Assembly (NCBI GenBank): GCA_949288405.1
Contig: CASEKM010000122.1
Coordinates: 1-5,206 of the forward strand
Direction of reading: 5' to 3'
Length of the DNA stretch: 5,206 bases
From: an uncultured bacterium
GTDB lineage: Bacteria; Bacillota; Clostridia; Oscillospirales; Oscillospiraceae
The notes below the pieces were generated by a model, which worked only from the letters and a program-made list of their open reading frames with translations, had not been told where the DNA came from and did no database searches. Both the position numbers and the translations under genes were made by a program. Below, in pieces: positions 1 to 4,795 of the stretch; within the stretch, counting starts at the first letter, position 1; each line of letters begins with the position of its first letter.

Positions 1-1
1 G

Positions 2-283
2 GCCCCCGCGCCTGCGCACGCTCCTGCTCCGGCCGCTGCCCCCGCCCCCGCCGCGGCTCCCGCCGCCGGTGAGACTCCGGTGAACAGCCCCATGCCCGGC
101 AGCATCTTTAAGATCGAGTGCTCCGTGGGTCAGCAGGTGAAGGCCGGCGATGTGCTGGTCATCCTGGAGGCCATGAAGATGGAGATCGAGGTGTCCGCCC
201 CCGCGGACGGCACCGTCAAGTCCATCGCCGTGACCAACGGCGCCACTGTGAACACCGACGACCTGCTGGTGATCCTGGGCTAA
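2..283 (+). CDS. Biotin carrier subunit (biotinyl domain) of a decarboxylase or carboxylase, 5' partial
   Basis: C-terminal 93 residues of a biotin carrier protein; the reading frame is open to the left edge, so the true start lies outside the window. The first ~25 residues are a flexible Ala/Pro linker. A biotinyl domain follows, with the biotin attachment motif EAMKMEIEV; the acceptor lysine codon is at 176-178. The domain ends in the usual DDLLVILG strand, immediately followed by TAA. Such linkers are known in gamma or biotin subunits of membrane Na+-pumping decarboxylases (glutaconyl-CoA, methylmalonyl-CoA, oxaloacetate), where biotin carries CO2 from the carboxyltransferase to the membrane subunit. 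That assignment is by family resemblance; acetyl-CoA carboxylase BCCP is less likely because its C-terminus usually differs. The GTG at 80 is an internal codon within the linker/domain boundary, not the start. A strong terminator begins 13 bp after the stop, so this is the last gene of its operon. Confidence 0.9.
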   Translation, partial: APAPAHAPAPAAAPAPAAAPAAGETPVNSPMPGSIFKIECSVGQQVKAGDVLVILEAMKMEIEVSAPADGTVKSIAVTNGATVNTDDLLVILG

Positions 284-296
284 GCCTGTAATGCGA

Positions 297-334
297 AAAA
301 ATTGGGCTCTCCTCTGTAGGAGAGCCCAATTTTT
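297..334. terminator. Bidirectional intrinsic terminator
   Basis: Perfect 17-bp inverted repeat (297-313 with 318-334) around a CTGT loop, GC-rich in the middle, with an A-run on the left flank and a T-run on the right. Each strand therefore reads as stem plus U-tract. It lies between the biotin carrier stop (283) and the stop of the convergent small gene (355), and should end both transcripts. Confidence 0.95.
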
Positions 335-354
335 ATGCCTGGAGGCGGCGGACG

Positions 355-624
355 TCACAGCCAGTCGTCCACCACGTCCCGCAGGGAGGCGGGGCCCACG
401 GCGTGCTCCACCAGCAGAGTCATCAGCTCGTCGATGCGCAGGGCGCTGGTGGTGATCCCCGGGATGGAGACGGAGTCCCCCTGTTCCTCTGAGATCCGCA
501 CGCCGTAGTTTTCGCAGGAGAAGGGCCCGGCCTCCACGGTGTCCACCGTCAGGGCGTAGTGAAAGGTCCGGGGACGGCCCAGCTCGTCCGGGCAGGTGCG
601 TGAGGCGATCTTGATTTCCATCAT
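355..624 (-). CDS. Small conserved protein, probably DUF6514 family, function unknown
   Basis: 89-residue protein without signal peptide or membrane segment. The middle reads ENYGVRISEE and the C-terminal half IPGITTSALRIDELMTLLVEH followed by LRDVVDDWL. That tail resembles the small DUF6514 family of Clostridia as I recall it; this is memory of the family, not a search. I start it at the ATG at 624-622 because AGGAG lies 10 nt upstream. The next codon (621-619) is also ATG and cannot be excluded. The longer open frame beginning at 663 has no ribosome site and would start in the promoter region, so it is not used. A clear TATAAT lies about 38 bp upstream of the start. The gene is alone in its transcription unit and ends 20 bp from the bidirectional terminator. 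No biochemical role can be assigned. Confidence 0.75.
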   Translation of the reverse strand: MMEIKIASRTCPDELGRPRTFHYALTVDTVEAGPFSCENYGVRISEEQGDSVSIPGITTSALRIDELMTLLVEHAVGPASLRDVVDDWL

Positions 625-661
625 ATAGCGTTTTCTCCTCTCATTCCTGACACATGACCAC

Positions 662-690
662 ATTATATAGTGTGTCTGTGGAAAGAGAAA
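662..690 (-). promoter_or_regulatory. Promoter of the small DUF6514-like gene
   Basis: A perfect -10 TATAAT (667-662 on the minus strand) lies about 38 bp before the gene's ATG. At 17-bp spacing the -35 position is TTTCTC (690-685), a poor match, so the promoter may need an activator or rely on the -10. The spacer contains one copy of the 9-mer CTGTGGAAA (676-684 on the plus strand), which also occurs twice at 815-835. Confidence 0.6.
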
Positions 691-821
691 GAAAAACAGG
701 TCGAAGGAAAATCACACATTTCGCCTGGTTTCGAGGGGGGAGGGGTCACATTCCGTCAAAGCCTGTCAAATCATCTGGAAGGGGAACGAAATTTTTCACA
801 CATAAAATCCTTTTCTGTGGA

Positions 822-866
822 AAAACCTGTGGAAACATCCAGTTTTCGGATGTCCCCACAGGTTTT
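822..866 (-). terminator. Intrinsic terminator of rqcH
   Basis: Long hairpin 20 bp downstream of the rqcH stop. The outer stem is 11 bp (822-832 with 856-866, AAAACCTGTGG). A 2x2 internal loop follows, then an inner 6-bp stem ACATCC/GGATGT (835-840 with 848-853) and a 7-nt loop. Read on the minus strand, the right arm ends in GGTTTTT, giving a short U-tract. The rest of the 625-886 gap holds the promoter above and nothing else I recognise. Confidence 0.75.
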
Positions 867-886
867 GCGTTCAGTATGACAGAAGA

Positions 887-2665
887 TCAGCGGACCCGCA
901 GTTTTTTGGCCAGCTCCCCGTCCGGAGTGACCCAGGCGGTCTCATAGGTGGTGTAGATCACCATGCCGGGCCGGGCCCCGTTGGGCTTTTTCACGTATTT
1001 CACCGGGGTGTAGTCCACCGGCACCTTGCTGCTCTCCCGGGCCTGGGAGAACCAGGCGGCCAGACAGGCGGCCTCGTGGACGCTCTGCAGGTCTGGCTCC
1101 CGGCCCTCGGTCCACAGGATCACGTGGGAGCCGTGGATCTTCTGGGTGTGGAACCAGATGTCGCTCTTGAAGGCCTGCTTGTAGGTGAGCAGGTCGTTCT
1201 GGGTGTTGTTCTTGCCCACCGAGATCCGCAGGCCGGAGGAGGAGCGGAACTCCATGGGCTTGGAGGACACCCGCTTCTCCCGGCTCCTGGCCTTGGAGGG
1301 GCGGCGGAGGTAGCCGGTGTCGGTGAGCTCCTGGCGGATCTCCTGCAGGTCCCGCTCCCCCTCCGCCAGGGGGATGGTGTCCAGCACGCTGTTGAGGTAG
1401 TCCAGCTCCCGGCGGTTTTTCTCCAGCTGCTGGGTGAGCACGGTCTCGGCGGTCTTAGCCTTGTTGTACTCCTTATAGTACTTGGCGGCGTTCTGCTGGG
1501 GGGTGAGGAGGGGGTCCAGCTTGATGTCGACCTCCTTCCCATCCGGGTCGTAGAAGTCCACCGTCCGCAGCCGGGCCATCCCCCGCTCCATCTGATAGAA
1601 GTTGGAGGTGAGGATGTCCCCCAGCTCCCGCAGCCGCTCCCGGTCCCGGGTGGCCTCCAGCTCCTGCTCCTGGTGGGCGATCTTCCGGGCGGTGCGGTCC
1701 CGGGCGGTGGTCACCGAGCGGATCAGGTCCTGGCCCCGCTGCTTCACCCGCTCCAGGTGCTCCCGCTGCTCATAGAACAGGTCCAGCAGCTCCGAGAAGG
1801 TGGGGAAGGGGGCAGTCTCCACCAGGGGGCCGTACTGCCCCACCGGGAAGAAGGTGAAGTCCCAGGGGGCACCGTCCCGGCTGAGGAGGGTGGGGGCAAA
1901 GTCATGCCGCCGCGCCCGGTCCAGCAGCGCCTCCAGGCCGTCCAGCAGCCGCGCCCGGCCCTCCGGGCCCAGAATATTCAGCCGGGCGTCGGTGGCGCCC
2001 CCCGCCTGGAAGTTCAGCTCCCGGCACACCAGGGGGGACAGGCCGTTGAAGGTGTCCAGCAGCCACTTGTCCCCCTGGGCCTCCTCCGGGGCGGCAGAGA
2101 GCAGGCGCTCCAGGTCCTCACGGCTCTGAGTCATGGGGTCCAGCTTGGCCTGGGCGGGGGGGAGCTGGTAAAACATGCCGGGGAGCAGGGTCCGCTGCTG
2201 GGGGCCGGAGGAGCCCAGGGTGGACTCCACCCGGCGCATACAGTCCAGAATGCGGCCGGACTCGTCCAGGAGGATCAGGTTGGACCGGCGGCCGATGGCC
2301 TCCAGCACCAGCTTCCGCTCCACCCGGTCCCCCAGCTCGTTGAGGGACTCCAGGGTGAAGATCACCACCCGCTCCAGCCCCGGCTGCTCCACCGACAGCA
2401 GCCGGGCGCCGGACAGGTGCTTGCGCAGGAGCATACAGAACATGGGGGGCTTGTCCGGGTTTTCCCGGCTGAGCCGGGTCAGCTGGGGGCGGGGATGGTT
2501 GGGATTGGCGGACAGCAGCAGCCGCACGTTCCCGTGGCCGGGGGTGCGGACGGCAAAGAGGACCTCGTCCCGGCCGGGCTGATAGATCTTGTCCAGCTTG
2601 CCGCCGGTGACGGTCCCGTCCAGCTCGCGGACCAGGCCGGACAGGCAGAGGGCATCTAAGGGCAT
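887..2665 (-). CDS. rqcH: RqcH / NFACT-family ribosome quality control factor (Rqc2 homolog)
   Basis: 592-residue NFACT protein, close to full family length (~570). The family binds the obstructed 50S subunit carrying a stalled nascent chain, recruits tRNA-Ala and drives C-terminal alanine tailing for degradation; older annotations call it fibronectin-binding protein FbpA. Visible parts: NFACT-N with PPMFCMLLRKHL at about 73-84 and EAIGRRSNLIL at about 122-132; a charged helical/coiled-coil middle at about 295-450; NFACT-R (DUF814) from about 474, with SGLRISVGKNNTQND, DIWFHTQKIHGSHVIL (502-517) and PGMVIYTTYE. The usually Asp-Arg pair needed for tRNA recruitment reads Glu98-Arg99 here (GLERV). 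Start: I choose ATG at 2665, with GAGG 8 nt upstream; the in-frame GTG at 2674 overlaps that ribosome site. It lies downstream of mrnC on the same strand, 115 bp away with a repeat between them, and probably shares its promoter because I see no good promoter of its own. Confidence 0.95.
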   Translation of the reverse strand: MPLDALCLSGLVRELDGTVTGGKLDKIYQPGRDEVLFAVRTPGHGNVRLLLSANPNHPRPQLTRLSRENPDKPPMFCMLLRKHLSGARLLSVEQPGLERVVIFTLESLNELGDRVERKLVLEAIGRRSNLILLDESGRILDCMRRVESTLGSSGPQQRTLLPGMFYQLPPAQAKLDPMTQSREDLERLLSAAPEEAQGDKWLLDTFNGLSPLVCRELNFQAGGATDARLNILGPEGRARLLDGLEALLDRARRHDFAPTLLSRDGAPWDFTFFPVGQYGPLVETAPFPTFSELLDLFYEQREHLERVKQRGQDLIRSVTTARDRTARKIAHQEQELEATRDRERLRELGDILTSNFYQMERGMARLRTVDFYDPDGKEVDIKLDPLLTPQQNAAKYYKEYNKAKTAETVLTQQLEKNRRELDYLNSVLDTIPLAEGERDLQEIRQELTDTGYLRRPSKARSREKRVSSKPMEFRSSSGLRISVGKNNTQNDLLTYKQAFKSDIWFHTQKIHGSHVILWTEGREPDLQSVHEAACLAAWFSQARESSKVPVDYTPVKYVKKPNGARPGMVIYTTYETAWVTPDGELAKKLRVR

Positions 2666-2684
2666 GGGAAACACCTCGGTTTCA

Positions 2685-2768
2685 GATAGGAGATATGAGA
2701 TAGGAGATAGGAGTTTTCAGTTAGGAGTTAGGAATTTATCTCCTATCTTCTATCTCCTAACTCCTATC
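2685..2768. repeat. Inverted, 7-bp-phased heptamer repeat between mrnC and rqcH
   Basis: Twelve consecutive 7-bp units in a single unbroken 7-nt phase. The seven left units (2685-2733) are GATAGGA or variants (GATATGA, GTTAGGA; one divergent GTTTTCA). A transition unit ATTTATC (2734-2740) follows, then four units (2741-2768) that are reverse complements (TCCTATC, TTCTATC, TCCTAAC, TCCTATC). Units 2685-2712 can pair with 2741-2768 as a 28-bp stem with three mismatches and a 28-nt loop. The sequence is AT-richer than the neighbouring genes. It lies within the probable mrnC-rqcH transcript and ends 19 bp before the rqcH start. There is no U-tract, so I do not call it a terminator. Confidence 0.9.
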
Positions 2769-2780
2769 CCTAAAAAGCTC

Positions 2781-3182
2781 TTATTTCTCGCGCATGATGT
2801 GGTCGAAGAGCTCGTTGAGGCGGTCGGTGCGGCCCTGGAGGTAGAGCCAGCCGAACAGGGCCTCCAGGCCGGTGGCGGACTGGTACTGGGCCCGGGTGGC
2901 CGCCCGGGGCACCGAGTGGGGGGCGGTGTTCCGCCCCCGGCGGTACACGTCCGTCTCCTCGTCAGTGAGGAGGGGCAGCAGCCGCTCCACGGCGGCGGCC
3001 TGGGCGGGGGCGGCCACGTAGGCCACGGAGGCCCGGTGCAGGTCCTTCACCTTGGCCTTGCCGTGGAGACACAGCCAGGAGCGGACCATCAGCTCGAAGA
3101 CCCCGTCGCCCAGGTGGGCCAGCCCCAGGGAGCTCATATTCAACAGGGCCTCCCGGTCCATGTTCAAGTGAAAATAGTCCAT
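2781..3182 (-). CDS. mrnC: Mini-ribonuclease III
   Basis: 133 residues, the usual size for Mini-III: an RNase III catalytic domain without the dsRNA-binding domain. In Bacillus subtilis the dimer trims the base-paired ends of pre-23S rRNA. The signature region SSLGLAHLGDGVFELMVR (about 17-34) carries the catalytic Asp26. A second acidic site, Glu107, is in ATGLEALFGWLYLQG. RRGRN at 81-85 is the conserved basic loop. Start: ATG at 3182-3180, preceded by GAGG with 6-nt spacing. The extended -10 promoter at 3231-3259 gives a leader of about 40 nt. In many Bacillota mrnC lies beside cysS and rlmB; here it heads a unit with rqcH and is divergent from folT. The product is cytosolic. No defect is visible. 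Confidence 0.93.
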   Translation of the reverse strand: MDYFHLNMDREALLNMSSLGLAHLGDGVFELMVRSWLCLHGKAKVKDLHRASVAYVAAPAQAAAVERLLPLLTDEETDVYRRGRNTAPHSVPRAATRAQYQSATGLEALFGWLYLQGRTDRLNELFDHIMREK

Positions 3183-3230
3183 AAAGATCCTCGTTTTCTA
3201 AGCAGATTCCAATGTGCACGCGGTTATGCC

Positions 3231-3259
3231 ATCATAGCACATTTGCGGGGGAAAGACAA
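3231..3259 (-). promoter_or_regulatory. Promoter of mrnC(-rqcH), extended -10 type
   Basis: Minus strand: -35 TTGTCT (3259-3254), 17-bp spacer, then TGC directly before -10 TATGAT (3236-3231), i.e. an extended -10. The predicted transcript start is near 3224, about 42 nt upstream of the mrnC ATG. Its -35 is roughly 50 bp from the -35 of the divergent folT promoter. Confidence 0.8.
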
Positions 3260-3306
3260 GGGCGGGGGTGCGGCGCGGGGGGCCGCGGGGATCTCCCCGA
3301 AACTTC

Positions 3307-3335
3307 TTGCTTTTTTCCCGAAAGTGGGGTATACT
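3307..3335 (+). promoter_or_regulatory. Promoter of the THF riboswitch-folT transcript
   Basis: -35 TTGCTT (3307-3312), 17-bp spacer, -10 TATACT (3330-3335). A start about 7 nt downstream falls at the first base of the riboswitch (near 3342), which supports this choice. The DNA between the two divergent promoters (3260-3290) is a G-run-rich stretch. Confidence 0.75.
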
Positions 3336-3341
3336 GCCCGT

Positions 3342-3463
3342 GGCAGAGTAGGGCCACGCGTGCTGGCTCCCATGGGAGCCTTCAGTGCCGGCGGGACGGG
3401 GAGTTGTCCGCCGGACGAACAGCGCTTTCAAGCGCGGCAGTGGGTGGTCCGCATCCCGCTGCC
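3342..3463 (+). promoter_or_regulatory. Tetrahydrofolate (THF) riboswitch aptamer controlling folT
   Basis: Matches the THF riboswitch class in sequence and order. P1 is GGCAG (3342-3346) with CTGCC (3459-3463). The conserved AGTAG follows at 3347-3351. P2 is GGCCAC (3352-3357) with GTGGTC (3444-3449). GCGT junction bases follow P2. P3 is CCGGCGG (3388-3394) with CCGCCGG (3408-3414), enclosing a 13-nt loop with GGGGA. ACGAA follows P3. P4 is GCGC...GCGC (3422-3435). The conserved GCATCC is at 3451-3456, and its TCCC can pair with GGGA (3399-3402) of the P3 loop as the class pseudoknot. The aptamer is 122 nt, longer than the usual ~90-100, because a 16-bp perfect palindrome (3365-3380) sits between P2 and P3. 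It lies directly upstream of a folate transporter gene, a known target of this class. Confidence 0.93.
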
Positions 3464-3489
3464 GCATGGCAGGGTGAAGCAAAAAGTTC

Positions 3490-3548
3490 CCTCCTTCTGT
3501 GCGGCGTCCCCATTGACGGGCTGCCGAATTTCAGAAGGAGGTCTTTTT
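3490..3548 (+). promoter_or_regulatory. folT expression platform: SD-masking hairpin with adjacent T-run
   Basis: CCTCCTTCTG (3490-3499) is the exact 10-nt complement of CAGAAGGAGG (3532-3541), which contains the folT ribosome site. Inside, CGGC (3502-3505) pairs with GCCG (3523-3526) and CCC (3508-3510) with GGG (3518-3520), giving a strong hairpin that hides the Shine-Dalgarno. TCTTTTT follows at once (3542-3548), so the same hairpin could also act as an intrinsic terminator 3 nt before the ATG. A competing structure is visible: GCCGCA (3461-3466, overlapping the 3' strand of P1) is complementary to TGCGGC (3500-3505). Inferred logic: THF bound, P1 forms, hairpin forms, folT off; THF low, the competing pair forms, ribosome site free. 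Confidence 0.8.
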
Positions 3549-3550
3549 AT

Positions 3551-4168
3551 ATGCGGCAAATTCGTATGCCTATGAACCTGTACCGGACGCCCCTGTCCCC
3601 CGCCTATTGGCGGGAGGCCAATCTGGCCATGGGCTGTCTCAAGCTGCTGATTTTCGCGGCGCTGATGGTGGCAGTCACCCGGGCCCTGTCCCTGATCCCC
3701 GGCATTCCCATCTGGCACACCAAGCTCACCTGGGGCTTTCTGGCCCGGTCGGTGTGTGCCATGGTGTGCGGGCCCGTCCTGGGGCTGGCCTTCGGCTTTG
3801 TGGAGGACATTCTGGGCTTTTTGCTCCAGCCCACCGGGGACTTTTTCCCCGGCTATACCCTGTCCACCATGGCCGGAGTGCTGGTGTACGCCCTGTTCTT
3901 CTTCCGCCGCCGGATCACGGTGCTGGATCTGGTGCTGGCCAACTTGGTGGTCAACGTGGGGGTCAACGCCCTCATGGGTTCGGTGTGGAGCACCATGGTC
4001 CGGGGGGGCGCCTACTGGGGCTGGTTCGTCCCCAGCCTGGCAAAGAATCTCATTACCATCCTCCCCAAGGCGGCGGTGCTGTACATTCTCTTCCAGGCGC
4101 TGGTCCCTATTTTGCAGCGGATGGATCTCATCCCCGCCCAGGTGGAGGGGCGGATCCGGTTGATCTGA
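3551..4168 (+). CDS. folT: Folate-family ECF transporter S component
   Basis: 205-residue integral membrane protein, the usual S-component size, with about six hydrophobic segments. S components bind the vitamin and dock on the shared EcfA/A'/T energising module, which is not in this window. Segment 1 (about 31-50) carries AxxxA spacing (Ala37, Ala41, Ala45), the known docking pattern. The stretch GFVEDILGFLLQPTGDFFPGYTL (from about 82, given here only for its key PTGDFFPG core at 94-101) is typical of folate-family S components. The C-terminal half has VNVGVNALMGSVW and AKNLITILPK, also family-like. Start: ATG at 3551, 9 nt after AGGAGG; the in-frame ATGs at 3566 and 3572 have no ribosome site. 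Regulation by the THF riboswitch upstream supports folate as substrate. It ends 14 bp from the stop of the convergent Nudix gene, with no proper terminator between them. Confidence 0.93.
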   Translation: MRQIRMPMNLYRTPLSPAYWREANLAMGCLKLLIFAALMVAVTRALSLIPGIPIWHTKLTWGFLARSVCAMVCGPVLGLAFGFVEDILGFLLQPTGDFFPGYTLSTMAGVLVYALFFFRRRITVLDLVLANLVVNVGVNALMGSVWSTMVRGGAYWGWFVPSLAKNLITILPKAAVLYILFQALVPILQRMDLIPAQVEGRIRLI

Positions 4169-4182
4169 GGGGCCTGCACCCC

Positions 4183-4563
4183 TTACGGAGCCATCAGGCG
4201 GGCCAGGATGGCCTGGTCCGCCGGGCAGAATTCGTACTGGGGGATCTCCGCCGGGGTGATCCAGCGGATGTCGTTGTGCTCCAGCAGCTGAGGGGTCCCC
4301 TCTGCGATGGAGGCGTGAAACAGGGTCAGATGGACGGTGAGGTCCGGGTAGGCGTGGGTGACCTCCATGAAGACCTGGCCCACGTTGACGGTGACCGCCA
4401 GCTCCTCCCGGCACTCCCGGATCAGGGCCTGTTCCCTGCTCTCGCCGGGCTCCACCTTGCCGCCCACAAACTCCCACAGGAGCCCGCGGGCCTTGTGGGC
4501 CGGGCGCTGGCAGATCAAAAACTTATCTTCCGCCCAGATCAGAGCGGCGACGACCTGAGTCAT
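4183..4563 (-). CDS. Nudix hydrolase, MutT/NudG-like (deoxy)nucleoside triphosphate pyrophosphohydrolase
   Basis: 126-residue single-domain Nudix enzyme. The fold opens with VVAALIWAEDKFLICQRP, followed by GLLWEFVGGKVEPGE, the layout of the MutT/NudG subgroup that hydrolyses (oxidised or modified) NTPs and dNTPs to monophosphate and pyrophosphate. The Nudix box runs from Gly35 to Val57: G-x5-E41-x7-R49-E50-C51-x-E53-E54-x-A56-V57. The metal-binding glutamates are intact. The usual glycine near the box end is alanine (ELAV), a tolerated variation. The exact substrate cannot be told from sequence. Start: ATG at 4563 with AAGGAGG and 8-nt spacing. The open frame runs much further upstream, through the tRNA terminator and tRNA, but that extension is spurious. 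I see no convincing promoter just upstream; read-through from the tRNA unit or a weak promoter are both possible. Confidence 0.92.
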   Translation of the reverse strand: MTQVVAALIWAEDKFLICQRPAHKARGLLWEFVGGKVEPGESREQALIRECREELAVTVNVGQVFMEVTHAYPDLTVHLTLFHASIAEGTPQLLEHNDIRWITPAEIPQYEFCPADQAILARLMAP

Positions 4564-4622
4564 GGCAGAGACCTCCTTGGTGTGCGGCGTGACTCCCGAG
4601 GTGAGAGATGGCCGAAATTTAG

Positions 4623-4652
4623 AAAAGAGAGGCCGTCGAGGCCCCTTTTTTT
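4623..4652 (+). terminator. Terminator-like hairpin in the Nudix-tRNA gap (first)
   Basis: AAAAGAGAGGCC (4623-4634), GTCGA loop, GGCCCCTTTTTT (4640-4651): a 12-bp stem with one A-C mismatch and one G-T pair, running into seven Ts (4646-4652). In form it is a plus-strand intrinsic terminator, yet no plus-strand gene ends nearby (folT stops 455 bp upstream, across the antisense Nudix gene). On the minus strand it falls in the Nudix leader with a weaker TCTCTTTT tail. Confidence 0.55.
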
Positions 4653-4661
4653 CACAAGCTG

Positions 4662-4694
4662 AGAAGGACATCCGCGAGGATGCCCTTCTTTTTT
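4662..4694 (+). terminator. Terminator-like hairpin in the Nudix-tRNA gap (second)
   Basis: AGAAGGACATCC (4662-4673), GCGA tetraloop of the GNRA type, GGATGCCCTTCT (4678-4689), then a run of six Ts (4689-4694). One A-C mismatch on the plus strand becomes a G-U pair on the minus strand. It has the shape of a strong plus-strand terminator without an evident gene to end. The GGACATCC/GGATG core is shared with the tRNA terminator at 4796-4833 and partly with the rqcH terminator. Confidence 0.6.
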
Positions 4695-4715
4695 GCCCAG
4701 ATTGAAAAAGGAAGC

Positions 4716-4745
4716 GAGCGGCGCAGAAATGTATCTCCGCCGCTC
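4716..4745. repeat. Inverted repeat GAGCGGCG/CGCCGCTC
   Basis: Perfect 8-bp arms (4716-4723 and 4738-4745) around a 14-nt AT-richer centre, in the non-coding stretch between the Nudix gene and the tRNA. There is no adjacent T-run, so it is not a terminator. No coding frame with a ribosome site covers it. Confidence 0.6.
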
Positions 4746-4771
4746 CGAGCATTCCAATCCCGAAGGGTGGA

Positions 4772-4788
4772 GGCCGCCTCCGGCGGCC
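4772..4788. repeat. GC-rich inverted repeat GGCCGCC/GGCGGCC
   Basis: Perfect 7-bp arms, all G or C, around TCC, immediately before the tRNA terminator. It would fold tightly in RNA on either strand. Together with the three neighbouring hairpins it makes 4620-4833 almost continuous stem-loop DNA. Confidence 0.6.
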
Positions 4789-4795
4789 GGAACCC

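Noticed and set aside
80..283. GTG at 80 as the start of a 67-residue biotin protein
   Set aside because: The same frame is open to the window edge and encodes the typical Ala/Pro linker of longer carriers. No ribosome site precedes the GTG.
660..870. A replication origin from the DnaA-like TGTGGAAA motifs
   Set aside because: None is a perfect DnaA box. There is no dnaA or dnaN gene and no AT-rich unwinding region, and two of the motifs are stem sequence of a terminator.
654..947. Plus-strand frames of 97 and 69 codons in the gap between the small gene and rqcH
   Set aside because: No ribosome site. They run through the opposite-strand promoter, the rqcH terminator and, in one case, into rqcH. 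The peptides show no family pattern.
1076..2659. 527-codon open frame on the plus strand, antisense to rqcH
   Set aside because: It mirrors rqcH almost exactly, has Leu/Gly/Val/Gln-heavy low-complexity composition with no recognisable domain, and no ribosome site. It is a product of high GC at third positions of the true gene.
4168..4183. Short AGGGG/CCCCT hairpin between the folT and Nudix stops as a bidirectional terminator
   Set aside because: A 5-bp stem with a 6-nt loop and no T-run on either strand. It overlaps both stop codons and is too weak to call.
3428..4477. 349-codon open frame on the minus strand across folT and its riboswitch
   Set aside because: It is antisense to a certain folT and its riboswitch, and is rich in Gly, Pro and His with no domain. 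It is a shadow frame.
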